Below are positions 35,161-46,177 of a stretch of 64,000 bases of DNA, piece by piece. Position numbers and translations under genes: made by a program. The notes below the pieces were generated by a model that was not told the DNA's origin, ran no database searches, and saw only the letters and a list, made by a program, of their open reading frames with translations. Origin of the DNA: Erodium maritimum (Eukaryota > Streptophyta > Magnoliopsida > Geraniales > Geraniaceae); NCBI GenBank assembly GCA_963921825.1, contig OY997593.1:46825111-46889110 (forward strand), written 5' to 3'. Each line of letters begins with the position of its first letter. Positions within the stretch are counted from its first letter, which is position 1.

Positions 35161-35634
35161 GTCAAGACTGGCAGATCGCGCGGCTACAGTGGGTTCGTAG
35201 TTTGCACAATAAGGGTGGTTTTTACTGGATAGTTGCGCTATATATATATATATATTACTAAATCACTTCATTTTTATTTATAAAAAAATATTTAAAAAAT
35301 CACTAAGGGCGTTTTCGTCATTTTAGAAAAAAGTTAACAGAGAAAAAGGGTCTATTTGTCATATAACTAAACATCTGGGTAGGTATCAGTTAAAAAAAAG
35401 TTAGGGATAGGTATCAGATAAACGTGATAAGTTAAGGGTAGATATTTGTAATTTATCCTTATATAAATATAAACAATGTAGCGCACATGATAAAATTAAC
35501 TTGCTATAAATAATTAGTTGATAATAGGTACTAGGTACGTTGATAACAAAAGCTATTTAATTTAATTATATAAAGCTAATTAATTTAAGAAAAACTTAAT
35601 TAGTGTATATATATATTCTAAACATACATATAAC
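35161..35634. other. AT-rich spacer
   Basis: No gene seen. It contains a TA dinucleotide run at about 35238-35258 and a second at about 35606-35616. Confidence 0.6.
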
Positions 35635-35639
35635 ACAAA

Positions 35640-35710
35640 AACTCCCTAGCTGAGTTGGTAAAGGCACAGCCTTTGGATCCATGAGGTCAGAGGTTCGAAC
35701 CATGGTGTGC
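35640..35710 (+). mobile_element. tRNA-derived SINE-like head
   Basis: TAGCTGAGTTGGTAAAGG fits a pol III A box, and AGAGGTTCGAACC about 50 bases later fits a B box. The sequence between resembles a tRNA anticodon arm but does not fold into a full cloverleaf that I can support. That is the usual look of a plant SINE head. The rest of the element is not clear because GC-rich repeats follow. Confidence 0.5.
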
Positions 35711-35865
35711 GCGCGGGTTGGTGTAGCGGCGTGGTGGGTCGGGTGGGTCGGGCGGGTCTGGACGCGCGCGTGGCAGCTCAGTCGGGTCTGGACGCGCGCG
35801 TGGTGGGTCGGGCAGTGACGTGGCGGACGCGTTCGTGGCGGGTCGGGCAGTTCTGGTTAGATAGA
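35711..35865 (+). repeat. GC-rich short tandem repeats
   Basis: Repeated GGGTCTGGACGCGCGCGTGG and GTGGCGGGTCGGGC words in irregular order, in sharp contrast with the AT-rich DNA on both sides. No coding frame is supported. Confidence 0.65.
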
Positions 35866-35892
35866 TTTTTTTATAATTAATCTATTATTTCA

Positions 35893-36204
35893 CTTGGGTG
35901 ACGGATACACTTGGCTGACGGATTGGATCCGTGGCTAGAGTGAAACCCTTGGGTGACGGATACACTTGGCTGACGGATTGGATCCGTGGCTAGAGTGAAA
36001 ACCTTAGGTGACGGATACACTTGGCTGACGGATTGGATCCGTCACCTAAGTTTTTACCCTACCGACAGATGTACGCATCCGTCGGCCAAATGGCCGACGG
36101 ATCTTGGCCGACGGATGCATCCGTCACCTAAGAACTTGGGTGACGGATACGTCCTCTTAGGTGACGGATCCAATCCGTCACTCAAGTACTTATTTGCAGT
36201 AGTG
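35893..36204 (+). mobile_element. Subterminal region and end of a CACTA-like transposon
   Basis: Ends with TTATTTGCAGTAGTG at 36190-36204, the reverse of a CACTAC-TGCAAATAA end typical of CACTA elements. Inside are three 55-bp tandem units starting at 35893, 35948 and 36003 (CTTGGGTGACGGATACACTT) and further inverted GACGGAT-ATCCGTC words, the usual subterminal transposase-binding repeats. I do not see the opposite end, so the element is likely truncated. Confidence 0.65.
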
Positions 36205-36273
36205 TATACATTAAATCCGCAAACCATATACACTAAATTTGCAAAACACATCACACTTTTCGCACTCATATTC
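36205..36273 (+). mobile_element. Foldback element 1, inner part of right arm
   Basis: These 69 bases match 40523-40591 almost exactly (CAAACCATATACACTAAATT, then CACTTTTCGCACTCATATTC). The arm continues at 39327 beyond the solo LTR. The left side is cut by the CACTA end. Confidence 0.8.
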
Positions 36274-39200
36274 TGTCACGCCCCAATTTTAGTAAAACCG
36301 AACTAGGGACGCGAACATTTTAAAACATAAAAACACTTGAAAACCTGTTTTCATTAAACACTTTAAAAGTACCATTTGTTCAAAAAAATAATTACGGTTT
36401 AAAACACGTCCCAACAAGTGGACAAAAGTACAAGGTATCCGTCACTAGACTCAAAAGACAAAACCCGGACGCCGCTCCTAGCTCCACAAGCTTCGAGAGC
36501 TCACCTAGTCCGTCCCACGAACAGTACCTGTAGGAAAAGCAGCTAGGGGTGAGCATTCGCTCACCACCACGGATAACAGACTGACTACGGCATAATTAGC
36601 AGACAAGGCAAGTAACACCAACAACGACTCAACACCGGGGAACACCATCCCCAACTCAAGTACTCTGACTGAACAAACACTCACGGTGACCTTCCTCGAA
36701 CGACTCAACACTCTGATACGTAAACTAGACCTGACACAACGATTGACAACCTCTTCCAAGGACTCAAAAGAAAGTACGCAACACCAAACAACATCACAAG
36801 GGATCACACACCAACCAAGATCACAAAGGATCGCACACCCAAACAAGATCACAAAGGATCGCAAACCAGCTGCCAAGAACGCCCTTCCGGGACTCTAACC
36901 CGGTCAGGCCAACCCAAGAATTCTGCAACTTACCGGGACTCTAACCCGTAAGCCAGCCGGAAAATGCTGCAACTTACCGAGACTCTAACTCGTAAGCCAG
37001 CCGAAGAATGCTGCAACTTACCGGGACTCTAACCCGCAAGCCAGCCAAGTATGCTCACAAACCCAAACCACACACGCGCGGCCAGGACCCCTTTATTGGC
37101 GGGCGGGCCCCCTACCCCTTCTGAACATGCAGACGCGTGTGCTCATGGACACCCGTTTCAGGAAGCGGGCCCCCAACCTCCGGTAACCACAAACACAATC
37201 ACAATCACAATCACAAGCAAGTTCAACAACCAGTAACGACACAAGTTCAACACTCACAGGCACTCATGGCCACCAAGACACCAACAGTAAAACTCGGACT
37301 CAACAGCCCCATAGGCACTCACGGCCTCCCAAGACACACCGACAGTAAGACACGGACTCAACAGCCCCACAGGCACTCGCGGCCTCCCAAGATACCAACC
37401 ATAAAACACGCTTGCAACTTACCGAGACTCTAACTCGTAAGCCAGCTAAAGAAAGCTTGCAACCCCCCGAGACTCTAACTCGGTCAGGCCAGCCAAGGAC
37501 ACCAACCTTAGTATACGGCTCTCAAAGCCATCCAAAACACCAATTTAAATACACGGCTCTCATGGCCACCCAAAACACCGACAATTAACTACGGGCTCTC
37601 ATGGCCACCCAAGACACCAAATAAGCAATCAACCTCCGGGCATGGTCATATGCCTCCAGTAATTCTAATAACGCTAAGTTCTTTGCTCCTACGACACTAC
37701 TAAGTGTCACATGCTTTTCTCATAATTACTAAGTTCCCGTAACATGCTTTTCTAATAATCGATAACCTAGATAACCCACGACACCCCGGTGCCACATGCA
37801 ATTCTACAGTTAACTTTCCCTAGTCAGGGCCGAGATCCGGCTACTTTTCCCTACCTCAACCGAAGAGCACCCGCTACGCTTCCTAGCTGCAGACGTTCTG
37901 GCTCGCTACCTCCGGTCTTCTCTTCGAACGAAGCCGGACTCTAAATTACATGAAGCCACCAATTAAACACAGTTCCACCGTTAAGTTAAAGATTACGATT
38001 TGTCCAGTTTAAATCTGACATTTGTCTTTTAAACTCGAGCGGGCTAAAAGCGAGGTCACGGCGAATCGGGTTCGAGTACCCGAGTCCCGAGCACAGAACC
38101 CGTTGCACGTAAATCGAGGCACGGGTCCCGATGCATGGATCCCGAGACACGATTCCCGAGGGACCGATTCAACGTTTCGCCTTTAAACCGTTCTAGGCCC
38201 AAATACTAGTCCAACCCCAATCGTTCAACTGATCAAAACCGTTTTTAAACCCAACTTGATTTTAAACCGTTCATGGTTTAGATCTGATTTTATTTTAACA
38301 AAAAAAACACTTTAATCTCAAATTTGATTTCTTTTCCCTTTCCTTTCAAAACTGATAATCCCTTTTCCAGTTCTTTTGATCTTACAACCAAGCATTTTAG
38401 ATCCAAAAAATCACAAAGAACAACTTTTACAACAAAACTCGTTTTATTACTTCTTTGTTTTCTGGATTTACAATAACTCGGACAATCAACCAACAACAGA
38501 AAAAGAGACGTCTCGGATTTGGGAATCCGGCCAACCACCACGTCGAAAAGCTCACCGTGGAGGTAAAGGTGGCTGAGCGGTGCACGGCGGCGGTGACTTC
38601 GGCAGCGAGGAGGTGGCCGCGGCCGTGGATTCCGCCTCAGATCTGAACGGGAACGGACGGTTCCGTCCCGAATCTGAGTGCGCGTCGGCGAGTCTGTCAC
38701 GACTCCGGCCGTGTACGGTGACGGCGGGCTCGGCGACGCTTGAGCGTGAGAGGAGGGACGGCGGTGGCGCGGATCTGGTTCCGGACGGCGCTGGAAGAGA
38801 AGGGGGTTTTGGTGCAAGGCGTAGCGGCGGGCTGTGGTCTGGCTCGAAGGAGAAGACAGAGCGAGGGAGGTCCGGGACTCGGCGACGGCGAGGCCGAATC
38901 TGGACGGAGAAGGGGCGGCGGCTTGATGGTGGCTGGACGGAGAGGGAAGGGAGACGGGGACGGCGTGGGGACGAGGGAGCTGGAGGAGAGGGAGAGGGTG
39001 GTCGGAGACGGCGTGGGTAAGGGGCTCCGATGAGAGGGTCGGGACCAGAGAGGGAGAGGCGAGGGAGACGACGTGGGTGAGGCTTGAAGAAGACAAAGAA
39101 GAGGGAGTGAAGGAGGGGGATCGGTCGGCTGCGGGAGAAGGGAGGCAGAGAACATTTAGGGTTAAAACCCTAAATGTTGGTATTTATACCCAGGCTTGGG

Positions 39201-39326
39201 CCGGGTCGCTAGTCGGGTCTGGCCCAGCCCAGTCCAGCTTCCTTTTTTTCCAGACTTTTCGAACCGCTTCCTAATCCCGTCAATTAAAACCCGTAAAAAG
39301 ACAATTAAATTTTTCAAGACTATACA
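36274..39326 (-). mobile_element. Solo LTR inside foldback element 1
   Basis: TGTCACGCCCC to ACTATACA, 3.05 kb, flanked by TATTC at 36269-36273 and 39327-39331. It carries a minisatellite of about 44-bp units (ACTCTAACCCGTAAGCCAGC) at about 36890-37045. The reverse strand has a TATA box at 39181-39190 and a telobox-like word near it. The GC-rich stretch 38520-39100 gives long open frames on both strands, but these are low in complexity and I do not treat them as genes. Confidence 0.9.
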
Positions 39327-39596
39327 TATTCACACATCCACACACGTATTCCAAAACACATCAAAATATATGCAATCCACTACTTGTTAGAAAGATCTTG
39401 AAAAAATAAGAATATTGGCGCAAGAAAAAAATTAAATCAGAGTTGAAACGAAGCGGGAACAATTAAATTAATAAACTTGGTGGGGAAAAAATGGGGGCAT
39501 TTTCTGAGCGCGACACATGGCACAATCTGGTTGAGTTCGCAGGTTCACACCATAACTCATGGTTCGCACCTGATTGCTCTCCTATATATATATATA
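39327..39596 (+). mobile_element. Foldback element 1, outer part of right arm
   Basis: Contains the conserved arm core at 39412-39483 (GGAGTTGAAACGAAGCGGG) and ends in a terminal block that reads GGTTCGCACCTGATTGCTCTCC and runs into a TATA repeat. It is inverted relative to the left arm of the next element at 39597-39890. Confidence 0.8.
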
Positions 39597-40865
39597 TATA
39601 TATATACATATATAGGCTTTCACGTGCGAACCCCTCTTAAAATGAGAACCTGCGAACTCAACAACAACATGACACGTGTCGCGCTTAGAAATGCTCATCT
39701 TTTTTTTCCCCACCAAGTTTATTAATTTAATTTTTTCCGATTCATTTCAACTCCGATTTAATTTTTTTTGCTTCAATATTCTTATTTTTTTAAGAGCTTT
39801 CTAACAATTAGTGGATTGCATATATTTTGATGTGTTTTTGAATACGTGTGTGGATGTGTGAATATGAGTGCGAAAAGTGTGATGTGTTTTGCAAATTTAG
39901 TGTATATGGTTTGCGGATTTAGTGTATATGGTTTGCGAATTTAGTATATGTGGTTTGAGAATATAGTATATTCGCAAACCACATATACTATATTCTCAAA
40001 CCACATATACTATGTTCTCAAACCAACTTATCTCATATTCTCAAACCACATCACAGTTTTTGCAAACCATATATGTCATATTCGCAAACTATATATACTA
40101 TATTCTCAAACCACATATACTATATTCGCAAACCACATATATCATATTCTCAAACCACATCACACTATTCGCAAACCACATATACTATATTCTCAAACCA
40201 TATACACTAAATTCTCAAACCACATATACTATATTCGCAAACCACATATATCATATTCTCAAACCACATCACACTTTTCGCAAATCGTATATGTCATATT
40301 CGCAAACCACATATACTACATTCGCAAACCACATATACTATATTCTCAAACCACATACACTAAATTCGCAAACCATATACACTAAATTCGCAAACCATAT
40401 ACACTAAATCCGCAAACCATATACACTAAATCCGCAAACCATATACACTAAATTTGCAAAACACACTAAATTCGCAAACCATATACACTAAATTCGCAAA
40501 TCATATACACTAAATCCGCAAACCATATACACTAAATCCGCAAACCATATACACTAAATTTGCAAAACACATCACACTTTTCGCACTCATATTCACACAT
40601 CCACACACGTATTCAAACACACATCAAAATATATGCAATCCACTACTTGTTAAAAAGCTCTTGAAAAAATAAGAATATTGGCGCAAGAAAAAATGAAATC
40701 GGAGTTGAAACGAAACGGGAAAAATCGAATTAATAAACTTGATTATAACAAAAAGGGGGGCATTTTCTGAGCGCGACACATGACGCAATCTGGTTGAGTT
40801 CGTAGGTTCACACCATAACTCATGGTTCGCGCCTGGTTGCTCTCATATATATATATATATATATA
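39597..40865 (+). mobile_element. Foldback element 2 with minisatellite centre
   Basis: The left arm (39608-39890) and right arm (40566-40860) are inverted copies of each other. The arm core lies at 39711-39780 (reverse) and 40675-40742. The termini are TA-rich with a block like TATAGG...GTGCGAACC. The centre, 39890-40565, is an array of 22-bp units. No protein is coded, so transposition would need enzyme from elsewhere. Foldback elements of this build occur in several plant DNA transposon superfamilies, and I cannot assign one. Confidence 0.8.
39890..40565 (+). repeat. 22-bp minisatellite with an orientation switch
   Basis: Units resemble CGCAAACCATATACACTAAA with ATTC or TTCT spacers and a period of 22 bases. 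Units before about 39965 are on the reverse strand and those after are on the forward strand. A 145-residue open frame at 39948-40385 is only the translation of this array. Confidence 0.9.
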
Positions 40866-41126
40866 TATAGGGGAACAATCAAGTACAAACCCTATTTCGG
40901 GTCAGAACGTAGAACTAATCTGGGCCATTGATTATCCAGATCGGATGGCCACCGAAATTCAGGGGGGGTGTGGTGATTGATTACGAAATCAATTACAAGA
41001 TATGCATTAATTAAAAAGATATTAGAAGATATGCATTAAATCTGGGCCTTTAATTCTATGATCCAAGGGCCCAGATTGAAAGTTCTGCGTTTTGACGAAA
41101 GATAGAAGTTTGTATCTGATTGTTAT

Positions 41127-41132
<6 letters not shown>
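40866..41132 (+). mobile_element. MITE with TIRs related to the foldback termini
   Basis: The left end TATAGGGGAACAATCAAGTA and the right end, in reverse TATAGGATAACAATCAGATA, form imperfect terminal inverted repeats. They are extended by a GTAGAACTAATCTGGGCC-like block on both sides. It is about 270 bp, non-coding, and lies between TA repeats. A close relative lies at 54563-54805. Confidence 0.75.
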
Positions 41133-41159
<27 letters not shown>

Positions 41160-41400
41160 GGGGCTATCAAGTACAAACCATCCCTTAGATCAAAACATAG
41201 AACTAATCTATACCATTGAATATAGCAAATGAAGGGCTAAGATTTGTTAGAAAATCCGATTCCAAATTAAGTGCACGCGCATTCTGTATGGGTATTTTCG
41301 GGAAAAAAAGAGTGGGAAATCGTAAAAGGGAAGTGGGATATCAAAAAATATTGGATAACGGCCGAAATTTATGGTGGTTTGTCAATATTAATAAAGGTAT
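41133..41400 (+). mobile_element. Truncated foldback left end
   Basis: Begins after a TA repeat with GGGGGGCTATCAAGTACAAA and an ATAGAACTAATCT block, like the left end of the element at 54563. It also shares a GCACGCGCAT...TATTTTCGG block with 54832-54860. The arm core is not reached. Confidence 0.55.
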
Positions 41401-41914
41401 GTAGATATATTCGTTTCTGAATATCTTTATATCATAATACAGTGAAGAATAATCCACAGAAGCAACCTGTTTCGGGATCTGGACATTGCGATCGAAGTCG
41501 AAGAACAAACAAGGTTATTGTCGTGATCGACTGAAGAAAAAGGAAAACAAAATTGGAGCAGAAACTGAATAAGCATACGTACAACGCGCGGTCGGAGAAG
41601 AAACTGAACTTCTATCAGCAACAAAACGGTTAGCATGTTCATTTACAGGCATACTACATTGTGTGTTTACCTGTCAAACGTTTATGTGTTCATCTAAGTG
41701 TAATGTGGTTCGAGGCGTTAACCTTAATATGTAATGGCGACATGTATTCAAATGTATGTGTAGTATGAGTGAGATGTATGTTTAGATCGAAAGACATGTA
41801 TTAGTTAGCATGTGAGGTTACATGGTTATCATAATGCCGTGATGTTTGTTGGTGTGTCATACTGCAGATGAATTGATGAACCACGTTGTTCAGGGTATGG
41901 AATTGTAATGGACT
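41401..41914. other. Unassigned spacer
   Basis: No gene or repeat family recognised. Short open frames are not supported. It ends where the LTR at 41915 is inserted. Confidence 0.6.
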
Positions 41915-44900
41915 TGTCACGCCCCAATTTCAGTAAAACCGAACTCGGGACGCGAACGTTTAAAACCATAAAACATTTGAAACCTGTTTTGAATAAACAC
42001 TTTGAAATTACCATTTAGTTAATCAAAATAATATTTACAACTCAAAAACGTCCCAACAATTGGACAAAGTACAAGGTATCCGTCACTAGACCCAAAAGAT
42101 AAAACCCGGACTCCGCTCCTAGCTCCTCAAGCTTCGAGAGCTCACCTAGTCCGTCCCGTGATCGGTACATGTAGGAAAAGCAGCTAGGGGTGAACGTTCG
42201 CTCACCGCCACAGATAACAAACTCACTACGGCATAATTAGCAGACAATGCCGGTAACACCAATAACAAACTCACACCGGGGAACACTATCCCCAACCCAA
42301 GTACCCCGACTGGCACACACCCACTGTTACCTTCCTCAACCGACTCAACACTCTGAAACGTAAAGTAAACCTGACAAAACGATTGACGACCTCCTCAAAA
42401 GACACGACAGACAACCACGCAACACCCAAGATCACAAAGGATCGCACGCCAGCTGCTCTGTAACCTCCCTCACTCACGTGCTTTGCCTAACCACTCAGGC
42501 CAGGCGGTCGACCTGTCTCAGTAACCTCTCTCACTCACGCGCTTTTCCGAACAACTCAGGCCAGGCGGTCGACCTGTCTCAGTAACCTCTCTCACTCACG
42601 CGCTTTGCCGAACCTCTCAGGCCAGGCGGTCGACCTGTCTCAGTAACCTCTCTCACTCACGCGCTTCCCCAACACAAAGTCGGGCCAGGCGGTCGACCTA
42701 TCTCAGTAACCTCTCTCACTCAGGTAACCACAATCACAATCACAAGCAAGTTCAACAAACAGCAACAACACAGGTTCAACACTCCACAGGCACTCATGGC
42801 CACACAAGACACCAACAGTAAAACACGGACTCAAAAACCCCACGGGCACTTACGGCCTCCCAAGACACACCAACAGTAACTACAGGCTCAACAACCCCAC
42901 GGGCACTCACGACCTCCCAAGACACACCAACAGTAACTTACGGGCTCAACAACCCCACGGGCACTCACGGCCTCCCAAGATACACCAAACATTAGCTCAC
43001 AGGCTCAACAACCCCACGGGCACTCATGGCCACCCACGACACCAACAGTAAAACACGGGCTCAACAACCCCACGTCACTCACGGCCACCCAAGACACCAA
43101 CAATAAAACACGGGCTCTCATGGCCACCCAAGACACCAACCATAAAACACGGCTCTCATGGCCACCCAAGACACAACAGTAAAGCACGGGCTCTCATGGC
43201 CACCCAAGACACAGCAGTAAAGCACGGGCTCTCATGGCCACCCAAGACACAACTACACAATAAACCTCCGGGCATAACCGATGCCTCCAGCAGTTCTAAT
43301 ATCAACAGGCTCACAATCAACCTCCGGGCATAATCGATGCCTCCAGTAGTTATAATATCAACAGGCTCACAATCAACCTCCGGGCATAACCAAATGCCTC
43401 CAATAGTTCTAATATCGAAAGTTCACTGCTCCTACGACACTACTAAGTGTCACATCCATTTCTATGGTTCGATACGTTCCCGTATCATACGACACCACCC
43501 GGTGTCGCCTGCCTTTCTAGTATTCGATAAACTTACTTAACCCACGACACCCCAGCGTCACATGCATTTCTACTGTTAACTTTCCCTAGTCAGGGTCGAG
43601 ATCCGGCTACTTTTCCCTACCTCGTGCGTGTTCTCCAAAAGCCAACCAACAAGCTCCGGCGTGATCTCAGTCACTCGCCTAGCTTTCCTTTCCTTCGGTC
43701 TGCAGCACGATCTAAAAGAACACAATTTCAAACGCTTTTAAGCTTGCAGGCATAATGCTGAATTTTAATAAACCTGACGCCCAAAAGTAACCCCGACAAT
43801 ATCGATCACTCCCAAACTCCACAATTACTCGACATTGTCGATATTGGACCCGTAAAGGCCTGATTCGCCCGACGTGGCGAATCTGCCCGGGTTTTGGAAA
43901 CGCCCTTCCGAGGCTCCGAAAATTCCCGTTTTCGTTCCTACGGTCTTAGAATAATTCAAAGGTTCCTAGGCACTCGACGGAATCGAATTCCAACTTCCGA
44001 GTCATTTCATTAGCGTTTAAAGTTTCTAAACCCGTCAATTACAACTTTCACATTTTTAATTCCAAATTTCTATTCGGTTGTGGATAAATGGTCCGGGGAA
44101 CGTTCTGAACCACCCGAACATAAAACCCGAGCACCCGAGCACCCGAGCACGTGGGCCCCACCCGGCCCAACTTGGCCGTGGGTCTAGGGTTCAAGTGGGC
44201 CCGGCCCACCATGGTGGTGGTCGGCCCTAGCTCCGGCCAGCCACCTCACATGGTGGCCGGCCACCCTACATGGTGGCCGGAGCTCCTCCCGAGCTCCCGG
44301 TCACCGGAAAACGTGCCTCTTCACCCCAAAACGTCTCCAAGACGTCTCCAACTATCCCCACACCTCATTTCCACCATAAACTAATATTTTTAAACCAAAC
44401 TAATTTTTGAAATTAAGCAAAACCTTTGAGACGATCCAAACGTTAGATGAGCGGGAATAGTAGCAAAACCCTAGTTTTTCCTTCTTCTTCTCTCCCTTTC
44501 TTCTCTCTTCTTTCTCTTTCTAAAACTAACCCTTTTCTTCTTCTTTTTTTTTAATGGACGTGTATGTCTACTTCCTTCCCTTTTGTTTTATTAAAAAAAC
44601 AACTAACACTTTAAAAGCAAAACTAACCATCAAAGTCTTGTCTTCTCTTGTCCCAAAACTTAACACCACCACTTGTTTGACAAGCGGCAAGGTGGGTCCC
44701 ACACCTTTTTGGAAGATATTTTCCAATCAGATTCGCGAAATTCGGACGTCTATGGGCCCCGAACGGGGACTTTTTCCAAGAAATTATAAAACTTCACGGG
44801 CTACAAGGAAACGGCTCAACTAAGACTGCTGCGACGACGGCTAAGCTTTTTGGATCCAAAACGGACCTCGAATGGACCAAAACGTCGCTCGGTTGACTTT

Positions 44901-45104
44901 TCCAGCGAAAAGTCAACATTTCCCAAATTGGTCAGAAAGTTGCCCTGAGTCCCCCGGAACTCACTTTGGTCGATATTGGGGTCAACTTAAGTCCGGTATG
45001 ACCCTCGGGGTCAAATTTGGGTTCATTTAAGTGTCTGTCCAAAAAATTTAAATTTTCCTGTTTTTCGCCGATTTGACTGGCGTTGACCGGGAGCGGTTCT
45101 TACA
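41915..45104 (-). repeat. Left LTR of the mosaic element
   Basis: TGTCACGCCCC to GGTTCTTACA, 3.19 kb. It has a minisatellite of 61-bp units (about four, 42475-42725, AGGCCAGGCGGTCGACCTGT) and a second array at 42770-43250. The first 300 bases resemble the LTR at 24806, while the part near 44150-44330 resembles the LTR at 10023. Confidence 0.88.
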
Positions 45105-46177
45105 ATCTACCCCCCTTAAAGGAATTTCGTCCACGAAATTTAGAACAGACGTACCTCGGGAGTCGAACAGCTCGGGGTACTTCGCGCGGACCCCGTTCTA
45201 AGCGGATAACCTTTCCGCGCGGGACCTGCTCCCGTAGATCCATTTCCCCAAACCAGTTTCTCCTTATACGAGACATCATCCGTTACCTCGACATCCTCCT
45301 ACTCAATGACGTGCGAGGGGTCCGCATATACTTCCGCAACTATGAAACGTGGATATTCCCAAGCTGCGGTGGCAGTGCACGTCGGTATGCAACTGCTCCC
45401 ACTCTACTCAAGACCTCGGAAGGCTCGATACACCGCGGGGCTAACCTGCCTCCAAGGATACATGGTCACCGACTGCTGACTCGAGAGGTCGGCGCCGTCT
45501 GTCAGCATAGCTACTGCCGACTCTGCGCGGTGTTCAACCGCTCACGCTTCGGCACGACCGATTCAGCTGTCTCTCGGTCCAGTTCTAGACCCAGTAAACC
45601 CTCATTCCTCACTTCCGCCCCGCACACGGGCGACCGACACGGTCTACCATTCAACGCTCCGAACGGTGCCATCCTGATACTGGCCTGAAAGCTGTTGTTG
45701 TAGGCGAACTCGGCTAACCGCTCAACTCCTCAGGGATGACCTCGAGGAACTCGCACGCCACTCGCGGTAACTCTCGGCTCTACACGGTCGATACTTCCTT
45801 TACTGCGGACAAGCCGACGGGAGAACTCCGCTCCTACTGCCCAGAATACCCGAACCTTTCGTGTTTCCTGTTGACACCGTCACTCGTCGCCAGTAACGGT
45901 CGCTATTGGCTCGGCACTTCGCCGGCCAATCCTTTCTCAGGATCACGTCAAAGGCTGTCATTTCGTAAGTATCCTTCCCACGGATATACGAACAAGCTCA
46001 GTCACTGCCGAACCTCACGGACCCTCGCAATCTCTCTAAGACCTCGGTCCACTACCGCCGTCGTGCCCTACCAACCCCGAACATACCCGAAACCTCGGGG
46101 TGAGGACTCGATCCAGCATCAGGGCTCTTGAGCCCTCTCTCGAACCTCCTGTATCAGTTCGCTTCTCTAACTTCGCA
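45105..46177 (-). pseudogene. pol, gag and protease scraps
   Basis: Degraded DNA collinear in blocks with 12900-13620 (integrase tail), then 15800-16070 (protease), then gag-like DNA as at 22980-23110. No frame of use survives. The nested solo LTR follows. Confidence 0.65.

Noticed and set aside
38290..39155. Long open frames on both strands (up to 268 residues)
   Set aside because: They lie inside a solo LTR, are rich in Pro, Ser, Arg and Gly, and mirror each other on both strands, as expected from GC-rich non-coding DNA.
39948..40407. Open frames of 131-145 residues
   Set aside because: They are translations of the 22-bp minisatellite. 22 units of three make a 22-residue periodic peptide with no domain.
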